The notes below the pieces were generated by a model. It was given only the letters and a program-made list of their open reading frames with translations, searched no databases and had not been told where the DNA came from. The translations under genes and the position numbers were made by a program. Source: Nitrospira sp. (lineage in GTDB: Bacteria > Nitrospirota > Nitrospiria > Nitrospirales > Nitrospiraceae). From it: a stretch of 64,000 nucleotides of DNA. Positions 27,068-35,491 of the stretch are shown here, piece by piece. The stretch lies in contig CP126123.1 in assembly GCA_030123605.1 (NCBI GenBank), positions 2,770,001 to 2,834,000 on the forward strand, read 5' to 3'. The first letter of the stretch is position 1. Each line of letters opens with the position of its first letter.

Positions 27068-27805
27068 ATGAACCCCGTCATCGGAGTCACACCCGACTTC
27101 AATGCCGGCGATCGTCAGGAATGGGGCGGCAAGGAGCCCACCTATTTTCTTCGGGCTCGGTACGTCCGTGCCGTCGAGGACCTCGGCGGCGTGCCCTTGA
27201 TTTTACCGCTCATCACAAACCGTGCCTCGCGTCGGCGCCTTCTCCAGGAAGTCGACGGACTGCTTTTGACCGGCAGCGGACCGGATCTCGCCCCGGCCTT
27301 GTATGGAGAGCGGCAGCGATACAAATTCCCGATCGTGGCCGAGCGGCGTTCCGACTTCGAGCTGGACTTGATTCGCCTGGCCTTACGCCACGACATCCCG
27401 ACCCTCGCCATCTGCGGAGGCATGCAAGTCATGAACGTCGCCTGTGGGGGAAGCCTCTATCAGGATATTCCAGACCAGGTGAACGAGGCGTTGCAACACC
27501 GGCAACCTACAAACGCGGCCCATCTGTCCCACAGCGTGTCGATCGCCACCGGCAGTCTTCTGAGCCGCATCGTCAAACGTGCCCGCATGCGGGTAAACAG
27601 TTCCCATCACCAATCGGTGAAACAAGTCGGGCGCGCTCTTATTGCCAGTGCCATCGCTCCCGACGGCGTCGTCGAGGCGATCGAACACCCTGAGCACCGA
27701 TTCTTTCTAGGCTTGCAATGGCACCCTGAATTCCTGTTCGAGCGTCACCTGCTGCACCGGCGACTCTTCCAGGCTTTCTTGCGCGCAGCCTCCCGTCGGC
27801 CGTAA
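27068..27805 (+). CDS. Class I glutamine amidotransferase-like hydrolase, peptidase C26 (PuuD-like)
   Basis: A 245-residue enzyme of the gamma-glutamyl-GABA hydrolase family. The nucleophile elbow is AICGGMQ (Cys116), the His-Glu pair is in LQWHPE (about 222-225), and the N-terminus VIGVTPDF and LLLTGSGPD fit the family. PuuD cleaves gamma-glutamyl-GABA in putrescine breakdown. Relatives hydrolyse other gamma-glutamyl amides, and no other putrescine gene is near, so the substrate is open. The frame continues far upstream, but the ATG at 27068, next to the previous stop, is the true start because family homology begins there. An amino-acid permease follows 103 nt later. Confidence 0.88.
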   Translation: MNPVIGVTPDFNAGDRQEWGGKEPTYFLRARYVRAVEDLGGVPLILPLITNRASRRRLLQEVDGLLLTGSGPDLAPALYGERQRYKFPIVAERRSDFELDLIRLALRHDIPTLAICGGMQVMNVACGGSLYQDIPDQVNEALQHRQPTNAAHLSHSVSIATGSLLSRIVKRARMRVNSSHHQSVKQVGRALIASAIAPDGVVEAIEHPEHRFFLGLQWHPEFLFERHLLHRRLFQAFLRAASRRP

Positions 27806-27908
27806 CCCTATGTTCCACCTGCTATACTTGGGGATCAACCATGACTGGGTGCTCGTCCGGCCATGACAGCGGAAATGGACGTGATGCCACAGGAAGAGAG
27901 GGCGCTGA

Positions 27909-29366
27909 GTGAGCAATCCGCTGTTTCGCATCAAATCCATCGAACGAATCCTCGCTGATTCCGACGCCCAAGAACATCGCCTGAAACGGACCCTGACGGC
28001 CTGGGACCTGACCGGGCTCGGTATCGGAGCCATTATCGGCACCGGAATCTTCGTGCTGATCGGCACGGCGATCGTCGGCGATGCGCACCGACCAGGAGCG
28101 GGACCTGGGATCGTGCTGTCGTTTATTCTGTCGGGCATCACCTGTGCCCTCGCCGCTCTCTGTTATGCCGAATTCGCCGCGATGATTCCTGTGGCCGGCA
28201 GCGCCTACACCTATTCCTATGCGACGCTCGGAGAGTTTCTGGCCTGGTTGACAGGTTGGAACCTGATCCTGGAATACGGCGTCGCCTGCGTGGCTGTGGC
28301 CATCGGCTGGTCCGGGTACTTCAACAACATTCTGAAACTCTGCGGTCTCGAACTTCCAATTTGGGCCACCCATGCCCCCGGCTCGGATGGAGGTATCGCG
28401 AATCTCCCTGCCGCGATCATCGTCCTCCTCGTCACCGGCATCTTGGTCGTCGGGGTGAAGGAAAGCGCACGGGCGACCTGCACCATCGTTCTTATCAAGC
28501 TGGCCGTGATTATGTTCTTTATCACCGTCGGTGCCTCGTCGATCGATACGGCAAACTGGTCGCCGTTTATGCCGTTCGGCTTTTCCGGTGTAGGCGCAGC
28601 CGCCGCCATCGTCTTCTTCGCCTATATCGGGTTCGACGCCGTGTCCACCACGGCGGAGGAGGCGAAAAATCCTCAGCGGGATCTGCCTATCGGAATTTTT
28701 GCATCGCTGGGGATTTGCACGCTGCTGTACATCTCAGTAGCCGCGGTCCTGACCGGCTTGGTATCCTACTCAAAGATCGACATCCACGCACCGGTGGCCG
28801 AGGCATTACGAGTGGCAGGATTTCAATGGGGGGCTGCCATCGTGGCGACCGGAGCGGTGGCTGGCATCACGAGCGTCCTGGTCGTGATGATGCTCGGCCA
28901 GATTCGCGTCTTTTTCGCCATGTCCAGAGACGGACTCCTCGGACCTTGGCTTTCAGCGGTCCACCCGACCTTTCGAACACCCCACCATGCGACCTACCTG
29001 ACCGGCGTGGCCGTCGCCGTCATGGCCGCGCTCATTCCGATCGGTGAAGCGGCCGACATGACGAACATCGGCACCCTCTTCGCCTTTGTGCTGGTTTGCG
29101 TCGGCATCATAGTGCTTCGGTACACCAAACCGAACCACCATCGGCCCTTCCGCATGCCCTTCATGCCGATCGTTCCCGTGTTGGGAGTCTTGGCTTGCCT
29201 AGGTTTGATGTACTTCCTGCCATGGATGACCTGGGTCCGGTTCTTCGTATGGACCATTATCGGAATTCTGGTATATGGGGTGTACGGTATTCGTCACAGC
29301 AAACTCGCGGTTCGACAAGCTGCAGAACAGACTCCGATCCCTCGACCGGCGCAATCCATCGACTGA
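27909..29366 (+). CDS. APC-superfamily amino acid permease
   Basis: A 485-residue inner-membrane transporter with about 12 hydrophobic helices and a GTG start. TM1 has the family motif GIGAIIGTGIFV (about 37-48), where the broken helix binds the amino-acid backbone. The segment FFAYIGFDAVSTTAEEAKNPQRDLP (split here as FFAYIGFDAV and EEAKNPQRDLP) marks TM6 and the following loop typical of the cationic amino acid transporter branch. It probably imports or exchanges amino acids with protons. Substrate cannot be fixed by sequence alone. The upstream peptidase C26 gene would release glutamate or GABA-type products, a loose functional link. Confidence 0.92.
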   Translation: MSNPLFRIKSIERILADSDAQEHRLKRTLTAWDLTGLGIGAIIGTGIFVLIGTAIVGDAHRPGAGPGIVLSFILSGITCALAALCYAEFAAMIPVAGSAYTYSYATLGEFLAWLTGWNLILEYGVACVAVAIGWSGYFNNILKLCGLELPIWATHAPGSDGGIANLPAAIIVLLVTGILVVGVKESARATCTIVLIKLAVIMFFITVGASSIDTANWSPFMPFGFSGVGAAAAIVFFAYIGFDAVSTTAEEAKNPQRDLPIGIFASLGICTLLYISVAAVLTGLVSYSKIDIHAPVAEALRVAGFQWGAAIVATGAVAGITSVLVVMMLGQIRVFFAMSRDGLLGPWLSAVHPTFRTPHHATYLTGVAVAVMAALIPIGEAADMTNIGTLFAFVLVCVGIIVLRYTKPNHHRPFRMPFMPIVPVLGVLACLGLMYFLPWMTWVRFFVWTIIGILVYGVYGIRHSKLAVRQAAEQTPIPRPAQSID

Positions 29367-29391
29367 GACAACTATAGAATGGAATGAAGGT

Positions 29392-29856
29392 TTAGGAGGA
29401 CGATTCGGTCGGCGCAACCGGATCGGCCTTAGGAAGGACTGTTGCCGAGGTTGCAGTCTGAGGAGCGGCTGGCTTCGTAACAGGCGACGCAGGAGAAGGA
29501 GTGGCTGGCGCGGCAGGTGCGGCACCGGCAGCCACTGTTCCTGCCGCCGGAGCAGCCGCAGGTTTGGGCGGAGCGGCTGGCTTGGGTGGAGCAGGCTTCT
29601 CCGGTTTAATCCCTCCCTCCCAGGAAGGGCCTGAATACATATCGGCGGCCAGCCCTTTGCCCTTCCATTTTTCTTCGAAATCCGCGGCAGCTTTGTTCGG
29701 CGTCTCGCCCGACCCCACCACATTATTCCATGGATAGGCTCGCGGTCCGATCTGACACCCCGTTTCCGTGCGCTTCAAATACAACGCTATGGGGTTCCCT
29801 CGGTAGGGCCCGAGGTAGATATGCACCGATCCCACATATTCGAGCAATGTGGCCAC
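29392..29856 (-). CDS. Hypothetical protein with Pro/Ala-rich tail
   Basis: A 154-residue protein if it starts at GTG 29856, which has GGAGG 4 nt upstream. An ATG at 29937 lacks a ribosome site. Residues 1-75 look like a small folded domain (VGSVHIYLGPYRG, ALYLKRTETGCQIGPRAYPW, ADFEEKWKGKG). The rest is low-complexity Pro, Ala and Lys, as in surface or periplasmic linkers, though no signal peptide is visible. No family recognised. It is the last gene of a minus-strand set with PsiE and the CCGH-repeat protein. The convergent permease ends 25 nt away. Confidence 0.6.
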   Translation of the reverse strand: MATLLEYVGSVHIYLGPYRGNPIALYLKRTETGCQIGPRAYPWNNVVGSGETPNKAAADFEEKWKGKGLAADMYSGPSWEGGIKPEKPAPPKPAAPPKPAAAPAAGTVAAGAAPAAPATPSPASPVTKPAAPQTATSATVLPKADPVAPTESSS

Positions 29857-29860
29857 CCTG

Positions 29861-29874
29861 CCTCCAAAAGGAGG
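29861..29874 (-). promoter_or_regulatory. Hairpin covering the ribosome site of the 29392 gene
   Basis: CCTCC-TTTT-GGAGG on the minus strand forms a perfect 5-bp stem whose 3' arm is the Shine-Dalgarno GGAGG, 4 nt before the GTG. It could lower translation until ribosomes from the upstream gene open it. Confidence 0.35.
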
Positions 29875-29952
29875 TGCATGATGCCATAAGAGGCTGGAAG
29901 AGGGCAAGAACGACCTGTCGATTCCCTGCAGTTCCATGCGAGCAGGACGAGG

Positions 29953-30477
29953 TTACGCCGGAGTCGGGTACTGAGGTGCGGAGCGCTTGCGGAGCAGATA
30001 CACGGCCCAGATGAGCACGATAATGACGGTCACGTTCAGGCCGACATCCATCAGGTACTGCAGAAAGAGCTCCTGTCTGGTCTCACGCGCCGCCAGCTCA
30101 AGCTGATGAGACAACTCCGCGCTGGCCGTCAAGACCCTCCTCGTACAGGCGATGATACCGACCGCCAGGTAGGGCTCCAGTTCCAACACCTCCGTCTGGA
30201 GAAACCGCACGACCGTCCGAAACAATTCCAGGAGAATGATCACCAGGAGAAGATCGTTCAGCAACTTGAGCCCGGCAGGTAAGAGACCGACCTGCACCGG
30301 TCGCAGGAGGAAGACATACCAGGCATGGGCAAAAATCACCATGCCCAGGATGAGCAGGCTGAACCCGGCTGCGACATACCCCAACCGGTCCAACTGGTCC
30401 ATAAACCTGAGCAGCGACTGCATGGTAGCTGCTCGGCGTGACCGCTCCATTGAGCCGGGGGAGACAGATGGTTGCAT
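29953..30477 (-). CDS. PsiE-like inner-membrane protein
   Basis: A 174-residue protein with four hydrophobic helices in the pattern of PsiE/DUF2496-like phosphate-starvation-inducible membrane proteins (LILGMVIFAHAWYVFLL, LLLVIILLELFRTVVRFL, EPYLAVGIIACTRRVLT, VIIVLIWAVYLLRKR). The motif LELFRTV...YLAVGIIACTRR is the best match. PsiE function is unknown. The ATG at 30477 overlaps the upstream stop (TGATG), so translation is coupled to the CCGH-repeat protein. A later Met (MQSLLRF) would remove 18 residues. Confidence 0.75.
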   Translation of the reverse strand: MQPSVSPGSMERSRRAATMQSLLRFMDQLDRLGYVAAGFSLLILGMVIFAHAWYVFLLRPVQVGLLPAGLKLLNDLLLVIILLELFRTVVRFLQTEVLELEPYLAVGIIACTRRVLTASAELSHQLELAARETRQELFLQYLMDVGLNVTVIIVLIWAVYLLRKRSAPQYPTPA

Positions 30478-30863
30478 CAAGCCTGCCCTGTCGGACCGGT
30501 AGGAATCGGGGACTCTCCCGGCGGTTGACCGAATTTCAAGCCGTGGACCGCATCGGCCGTGATGAGGTGGCCACAACAACCGATCCCTTGAAGCCCCGCC
30601 CCCCCATCAAGCACCATGACTCGCAGGCCACAGGAGTCGGGAAACTGTCGTTTTTCTTCCAACATGGCCCCAGGCAATAACGCCCCCTTTTTGCGGCCTC
30701 TCGACGGGAGGATATCCGGCACCAAATCCTCCTCGGTCAACTCGTGGCCGCAACAGAAAATCTTCCGGAATCCCTCACCGCCGCCCGCAAACTTGATCAC
30801 GAGGCCGCAAGAATCGGGGAACCGTTTTCGTTCGTCGAGGATGTCACCTTTTTTAATCGTCAT
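30477..30863 (-). CDS. Tandem-repeat cysteine protein (two C...CCGH units)
   Basis: A 128-residue soluble protein made of two copies of a unit of about 45 residues. The first runs from about 5 to 48 with C19, C37, C38 and H40 (RFPDSCG ... FCCGH). The second runs from about 65 to 108 with C78, C96, C97 and H99 (QFPDSCG ... GCCGH). The spacing resembles the desulforedoxin-like fold (CxxC...CC), but the first Cys of CxxC is Pro, leaving three Cys plus a His per unit. This suggests metal binding with altered ligands. No name is known to me. The stop overlaps the start of the PsiE-like gene. An imperfect palindrome CCTCACTGTGAGG lies just upstream (30868-30880). Confidence 0.7.
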   Translation of the reverse strand: MTIKKGDILDERKRFPDSCGLVIKFAGGGEGFRKIFCCGHELTEEDLVPDILPSRGRKKGALLPGAMLEEKRQFPDSCGLRVMVLDGGAGLQGIGCCGHLITADAVHGLKFGQPPGESPIPTGPTGQA

Positions 30864-30942
30864 GTTGCCTCACTGTGAGGGGTCGATCACGCGAACCGCA
30901 GTGAATCAGATCATCGGATGAAAATCCAGCGGAACATCCGGC

Positions 30943-32094
30943 TCAGACATGCGTCACAGGGGAATCATGAGCCGGTGTCGGCTGGTCGACATCGACTGAT
31001 TGCGGTTTAGGGACGCGCCCATAAGCCTTCCGCAACGAATCGAGGAGAGCCTTGTGAGAACGGCACCCGACGATCATCCGTGCCTCGGAAATGGTCACCG
31101 GTTTATAGGGTTGGAGATACTGTGTCTTCAACCGGGCGACACGGGCCAACGACTGCTCCAGCCTATCTTGAGTGATCCGACCGTCGTTCACGGCATGCTC
31201 CATCGCTTGCATGGCCGCCGCGACCCGCTCCTGGTTCTTGCAAATCAATAAGACATCGCAGCCGGCCACAAACGCACGAACAGCCGCCTCGCCGATCCCG
31301 TCGTGGTCGATGATAGCATGCATCTCCAGGTCGTCGGTAAAGAGGACCCCGTCGTAGCGAAACTCCTCGCGCAGCAGGTGCTGCATCACCACCGGCGACA
31401 ACGTCGCCGGAGCGGCCGAATCCAAGGTCCGATACAGGACATGGGCCGTCATCAAGCTCGCCACGCCATGGCGAATCGCTCGTTGAAACGGAGGAAACTC
31501 TACGTCACGTAATCGTTGAAGCCCCGCATCGACCACCGGCAGTTCTTTATGGGAATCCGTCGACGTGTCTCCATGGCCAGGGAAGTGTTTGCCGCAGGCG
31601 ACCACCTTGTTGTCCTGCAGTCCTGCAATGGTGGCCAAGCCCATCTCAGTCACGATATCCGGAGTGGCCCCGAACGATCGATCGCCGATCACGGGATTGT
31701 CCGGGTTGCTGTTCACATCGAGCACCGGAGCCATGTTCATGTTGATCCCGACTGCCCGCAATTCTTTTGCAATGGTGGCAGCGGAAGAATAGGCCAGATC
31801 ATAGGAGTTGCACCGCCCCAGCTGCTCGCAGGCAGGAAAAATCGTAAACTCGCCCGGTAAACGCGACACGCGACCGCCTTCTTGATCGATCGCAATGAGC
31901 AGCGGGGAGCCGGACGACAGTTTCTGCAATCCGTTGGTGAGGTCGACGATCTGCTGAACCGATTCGAGGTTGCGCTTAAAAACAATGACGCCGCCGAGAT
32001 GATGCGCTTTCAGAAATGACGCCAGGTCCTTCGTGACCGCGGTCCCGGTAAAGCCCATCATGAAGAGTTGGCCGATCTGTTCGCGCAATGTCAT
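30943..32094 (-). CDS. nagZ: Beta-N-acetylhexosaminidase, GH3 family (NagZ-like)
   Basis: A 383-residue cytoplasmic enzyme that removes GlcNAc from anhydro-muropeptides in peptidoglycan recycling. It has the NagZ-specific loop with the catalytic dyad, KHFPGHGDTSTDSH (about 170-183), the substrate-site IDQEGGRVSRL and the nucleophile Asp in LFTDDLEM. There is no signal peptide, as for NagZ and unlike secreted GH3 enzymes. A C-terminal tail of about 25 residues (VPKPQSVDVDQPT) exceeds the usual length. It follows pepA on the same strand after 89 nt. Confidence 0.93.
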   Translation of the reverse strand: MTLREQIGQLFMMGFTGTAVTKDLASFLKAHHLGGVIVFKRNLESVQQIVDLTNGLQKLSSGSPLLIAIDQEGGRVSRLPGEFTIFPACEQLGRCNSYDLAYSSAATIAKELRAVGINMNMAPVLDVNSNPDNPVIGDRSFGATPDIVTEMGLATIAGLQDNKVVACGKHFPGHGDTSTDSHKELPVVDAGLQRLRDVEFPPFQRAIRHGVASLMTAHVLYRTLDSAAPATLSPVVMQHLLREEFRYDGVLFTDDLEMHAIIDHDGIGEAAVRAFVAGCDVLLICKNQERVAAAMQAMEHAVNDGRITQDRLEQSLARVARLKTQYLQPYKPVTISEARMIVGCRSHKALLDSLRKAYGRVPKPQSVDVDQPTPAHDSPVTHV

Positions 32095-32183
32095 AACATT
32101 CCCATCTGGTAATCGTCGATCCGTTGATTGACTGACGGGTTGAGTTCCGCTCGCTCGAAGATCAATTCATCAACAGATTCCGT

Positions 32184-33704
32184 TCATTTCAACGTGCGAT
32201 CGATCAGGAATTGAATGAGCAACCGCGTCCCGATCCCGGTCGGTCCCTTGGGAAGATAGGCCCGTTCACGTTCGCTCCAATCGGTACTGGCAATATCGAG
32301 GTGGACCCATGGGCAGTCGCCGACGAACTTGCTCAGGAACAAGGCGGCAGTGATCATGCCTCCACCCCGGCCGCCGATATTCCGCATGTCGGCCACGTCG
32401 CTGCGTAGTTGCTCGAAATAGTCTTCCCATAAGGGCATCTCCCAGACACGTTCACCGGCCTGCAGCCCGGCTTTCCGAACCTGCCCTTTCAACTGGTCGC
32501 TGTTGCCGAACATCCCGATGGCGAATTGACCCAGCGCCACCACACAGGCCCCGGTCAAGGTCGCGATATCGATCAACACCGCCGGCTTGTAGCGGATGGC
32601 ATAGGCCAATCCGTCGGCCAGAATCAACCGCCCCTCGGCATCGGTGTTTTGCACTTCGACGGTTTTGCCGGAGAGGGTGGTGACGATATCACCGGGCTTC
32701 ATGGCTCGCCCGCCCGGCATGTTTTCAGCTACTGGCAGGATACTGATCAAATGCAGCGGCAACTTCAGTCTCGCCGCCGCCCGCATCGTCGCCAAGACCT
32801 CGGCACCGCCCGTCATATCGGCCTTCATATGTTCCATGTTCTCAGCCGGTTTGAGCGAGATGCCGCCGGTGTCGAACGTGATTGTTTTGCCGACCAGCAC
32901 GACCGGTCGTTCCGCCTTCTTCGCCTTCGCGCTCTGATATTCAAGGATGATGAACTTCGGTGGTTCGTGGCTGCCCCTGGCCACACCGAGCAACGCACCC
33001 ATCCCGAGCCTTTCCATATCCGTTTGTTCGAGGACCTTCACCCGCACACCTGATTCTTTCGCCACGGCCCTGGCTTCATGGACGATGCGGGTCGGCGTCA
33101 TCACGTTGGACGGATGGTTGCACAGGTCACGGACCAAGACCGTCGCCTCGGCGGTGGCCACCCCGCGCCGGATGCCTTCGGTCATCCGGGCAAGTTGCGC
33201 CCGCTGTGACGTGTACAGCGTCAGACGCTCGACATCGACCGGCTTGCTCCCGTTGTCGCTGCGATAGGCCGTGAATTGATAGTTGCCGAGCACGGCCCCC
33301 TCGACCAAGGCCTGCGCCACATCCAGGACGGAACTCTCGTGAGGGAGCGTTTCCGGCATCACCACGGCGAACGAACGCACCTTGGCTTGGCGCACACGTT
33401 TGACCGCCGAGCCCAGCGCTTGACGGAACGCATCGAGCCGCAGGTCCTTTTCCTTCCCTAACCCTGTCAACAACAGCCGCTTCGCCCCAGCCTTGCCCTG
33501 CGTATGGAGGAGCAATGCCTCGCCGAGCTTGCCTTCGAATTCTCCGCGCTTGATCAATTCGGCAAGCTGACCCCCGAGTTGTGCATCGATGGCGACTGCC
33601 TCTCGCGTGAGGCCCGACTCACCTTCGCAACGGAGCAACACCAGCACCTCGACTGCCTCGCGTTCCGCCTGCCCCACCAACCCCTGAACCTGCATCATCT
33701 TCAT
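32184..33704 (-). CDS. pepA: Cytosol (leucyl) aminopeptidase, M17
   Basis: A 506-residue M17 enzyme. The C-terminal catalytic domain carries the signature NTDAEGRL with metal ligands, plus VGKTITFDTGGISLKP and the active-site Lys/Arg region. It forms hexamers with two metal ions and trims N-terminal residues. E. coli PepA also binds DNA in Xer recombination and carAB control, which is not tested here. The ATG at 33704 has AAGGAG 9 nt upstream, so the open frame up to 33791 is not used. It lies in a minus-strand run HAD-queE-pepA-nagZ. Confidence 0.94.
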   Translation of the reverse strand: MKMMQVQGLVGQAEREAVEVLVLLRCEGESGLTREAVAIDAQLGGQLAELIKRGEFEGKLGEALLLHTQGKAGAKRLLLTGLGKEKDLRLDAFRQALGSAVKRVRQAKVRSFAVVMPETLPHESSVLDVAQALVEGAVLGNYQFTAYRSDNGSKPVDVERLTLYTSQRAQLARMTEGIRRGVATAEATVLVRDLCNHPSNVMTPTRIVHEARAVAKESGVRVKVLEQTDMERLGMGALLGVARGSHEPPKFIILEYQSAKAKKAERPVVLVGKTITFDTGGISLKPAENMEHMKADMTGGAEVLATMRAAARLKLPLHLISILPVAENMPGGRAMKPGDIVTTLSGKTVEVQNTDAEGRLILADGLAYAIRYKPAVLIDIATLTGACVVALGQFAIGMFGNSDQLKGQVRKAGLQAGERVWEMPLWEDYFEQLRSDVADMRNIGGRGGGMITAALFLSKFVGDCPWVHLDIASTDWSERERAYLPKGPTGIGTRLLIQFLIDRTLK

Positions 33705-33794
33705 TCGAATGAACTCCTTGTCTCCACGAAACCGGCCAACCGTTCGCGGGAGACTTGTTATCTGCGACCCTTGACCAATGGCTCTCGACATCCT

Positions 33795-34433
33795 CTATAC
33801 CCCGCGCATATCCGGTGTCCAAACGTATTTGTGCATTTGCAGCTGAAACCGCACCGACAGCCTGTCGGCCAACACCCACTCCGCCAAGTGCCGTGGATCC
33901 ATCTCACCGAAGACGGGACTGAACAACACGATGCAGCGCGTCGAAAGATCCCGGCGACAGACCACCTCCCGTGCCCATTCATAGTCGACTCGATCTTTGA
34001 TCACGAACTTCGCTTCATCCTTCGAAGAGAGCCGGTCGAGGTTCGGCCAATGCATCCGGTCGATCATCCCGCTGCCGGGGCACTTGACGTCCAGAATCAC
34101 CCGTACCCGGAGATCCACAGCAGCCGTATCGATCGCCCCACTGGTTTCAAGAAGCACCTCGAATCCCTCATGACAGAGTCGGGTCAGCAGCGCCGGCGAG
34201 TCGAGCTGACTCAGCGGTTCCCCTCCGGTCACCTCCACCAGGCGACAATCGAAGGCCCGGACCTGCTCCACGATCTCGTCCATGGTCATATCACGCCCAC
34301 CGTAAAAGGCATAGGCCGTGTCGCACCAGATGCAGCGGAGCGGACAACCGGTCAAGCGGATGAAGACGCATGGTCGACCGGCATGGGTAGACTCTCCCTG
34401 GATACTATGAAAAATTTCGGTTACCTTGATCAT
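33795..34433 (-). CDS. queE: 7-carboxy-7-deazaguanine synthase
   Basis: A 212-residue radical-SAM enzyme of the queuosine pathway, converting 6-carboxytetrahydropterin to 7-carboxy-7-deazaguanine. The cluster motif CxxxCxxC is C30, C34, C37 (GCPLRCIWCDT), the N-terminus is VTEIFHSIQGEST, and the GGEPL SAM-binding motif is present (EVTGGEPLSQL). Length is normal for the family. No other que gene lies in the window. It is 51 nt downstream of the HAD phosphatase gene and 90 nt upstream of pepA. Confidence 0.95.
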   Translation of the reverse strand: MIKVTEIFHSIQGESTHAGRPCVFIRLTGCPLRCIWCDTAYAFYGGRDMTMDEIVEQVRAFDCRLVEVTGGEPLSQLDSPALLTRLCHEGFEVLLETSGAIDTAAVDLRVRVILDVKCPGSGMIDRMHWPNLDRLSSKDEAKFVIKDRVDYEWAREVVCRRDLSTRCIVLFSPVFGEMDPRHLAEWVLADRLSVRFQLQMHKYVWTPDMRGV

Positions 34434-34484
34434 GATGGATTGATTCAGCGGATCAGGGAGTCACTGTTGCGATGACCGGTCGGC

Positions 34485-35180
34485 TCATTTCCATGCGGTC
34501 ACGGGCCAGCCATACCGTCGGGCGACAGAGACCATGCCTCGAATGGGATTCACCACCAACGGATGGCCCACCATTTGGAGAATCTCGACATCACCGGGGC
34601 TGTCGCCATAGGCAAACGATTGCGCTAGATCGATGCGGGATTGTTGCGTCAACCGGACGATCAACTCTCGCTTACCCGGCCCATAGGGCAGTGGAGGGCA
34701 GACCAAACCGGTAAACCGGTCATGCCGCTGTTCCAGATTGGCCGCCAACACGGTCGGCACCTCCAACAACGCCGCAAGCGGAGCCATCAGAAAGTCCAGT
34801 GAACCGGTCACCAGCACAATGTGATGCCCAGCCCGTCGATGTTCATCCATGCGAGACAATCCTTGCGCCGAGAGACGAGGAAAAATCTCGGCGCGACAGA
34901 ATTCTTCTGCCAGCGACTCTACCTCGACCACAAGCTTTCCCGCCAAGTAGAGTTTCCGCTCCCGTAGCGGTTGCAATGAAACGGGAGGCGCATGACGAAG
35001 CACCCATCTCACACTCTCCTGAAACTCACGCCATCCGACCAAGCCGCGCTTCCACAGGAAGCGAAAAAACCGGACTTCACTCGCCTGTCCAGGCAATAGC
35101 GTGTTATCGACGTCAAAGAGCGCCGCGATGTCCGTCTGCCGACTCGTATGCGAATTCTGTGTGACTGAGAGGGAGGTCAT
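34485..35180 (-). CDS. HAD-IB family phosphatase (SerB-like)
   Basis: A 231-residue HAD hydrolase. Motif I is FDVDNTL (nucleophile and acid Asp pair), motif II is LVTGSLDF, motif III Lys is in GPGKRELIVRL, and motif IV is YGDSPGDVEIL. The cap resembles the IB subfamily, which includes phosphoserine phosphatases and lysophosphatidate or CDP-diglyceride-related enzymes. The substrate is undetermined. The ATG at 35180 follows a weak site; the frame is open to 35243. The gene starts just before the promoter of tRNA-Leu on the other strand. Confidence 0.87.
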   Translation of the reverse strand: MTSLSVTQNSHTSRQTDIAALFDVDNTLLPGQASEVRFFRFLWKRGLVGWREFQESVRWVLRHAPPVSLQPLRERKLYLAGKLVVEVESLAEEFCRAEIFPRLSAQGLSRMDEHRRAGHHIVLVTGSLDFLMAPLAALLEVPTVLAANLEQRHDRFTGLVCPPLPYGPGKRELIVRLTQQSRIDLAQSFAYGDSPGDVEILQMVGHPLVVNPIRGMVSVARRYGWPVTAWK

Positions 35181-35272
35181 CTCGAAATTGGGTCGGCCGA
35201 TTTGTTTGTAGGCGGAGAGGTGTGTGTCGTGCCCGCGCAACACGCATCAGATTCTACCGGACAACTAGTTGA

Positions 35273-35302
35273 TTGACAAGCATTTTGGACCACTTCTATA
35301 AT
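35273..35302 (+). promoter_or_regulatory. Full-consensus sigma-70 promoter for tRNA-Leu
   Basis: TTGACA (35273-35278), an 18-nt spacer and TATAAT (35297-35302): both hexamers are perfect. The tRNA starts about 100 nt downstream of the expected start point, so a long 5' leader must be removed. Confidence 0.85.
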
Positions 35303-35407
35303 GCCCTTCCTCTGAAGCCTGTCGCAGATGCGCGTGAGAACGTTCGTGATCACCGGCCTCGGCGAGGAGGCGGCTCGCTTCATGTATCGACAGGAACGAA
35401 TTCGGTC

Positions 35408-35491
35408 GCCGAAGTGGTGGAATGGCAGACACGCACGTTTGAGGGGCGTGTGGCGCAAGCCGTGCGGGTTCAAGTCCCGCCTTCGGCACCA
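35408..35491 (+). tRNA. tRNA-Leu(GAG), CCA encoded
   Basis: Acceptor arms GCCGAAG and CTTCGGC pair, with discriminator A and an encoded CCA. The anticodon loop TTGAGGG gives GAG, the variable arm is TGGCGCAAGCCGT and the T arm is GCGGGTTCAAGTCCCGC. It reads CUC and CUU. Confidence 0.95.
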
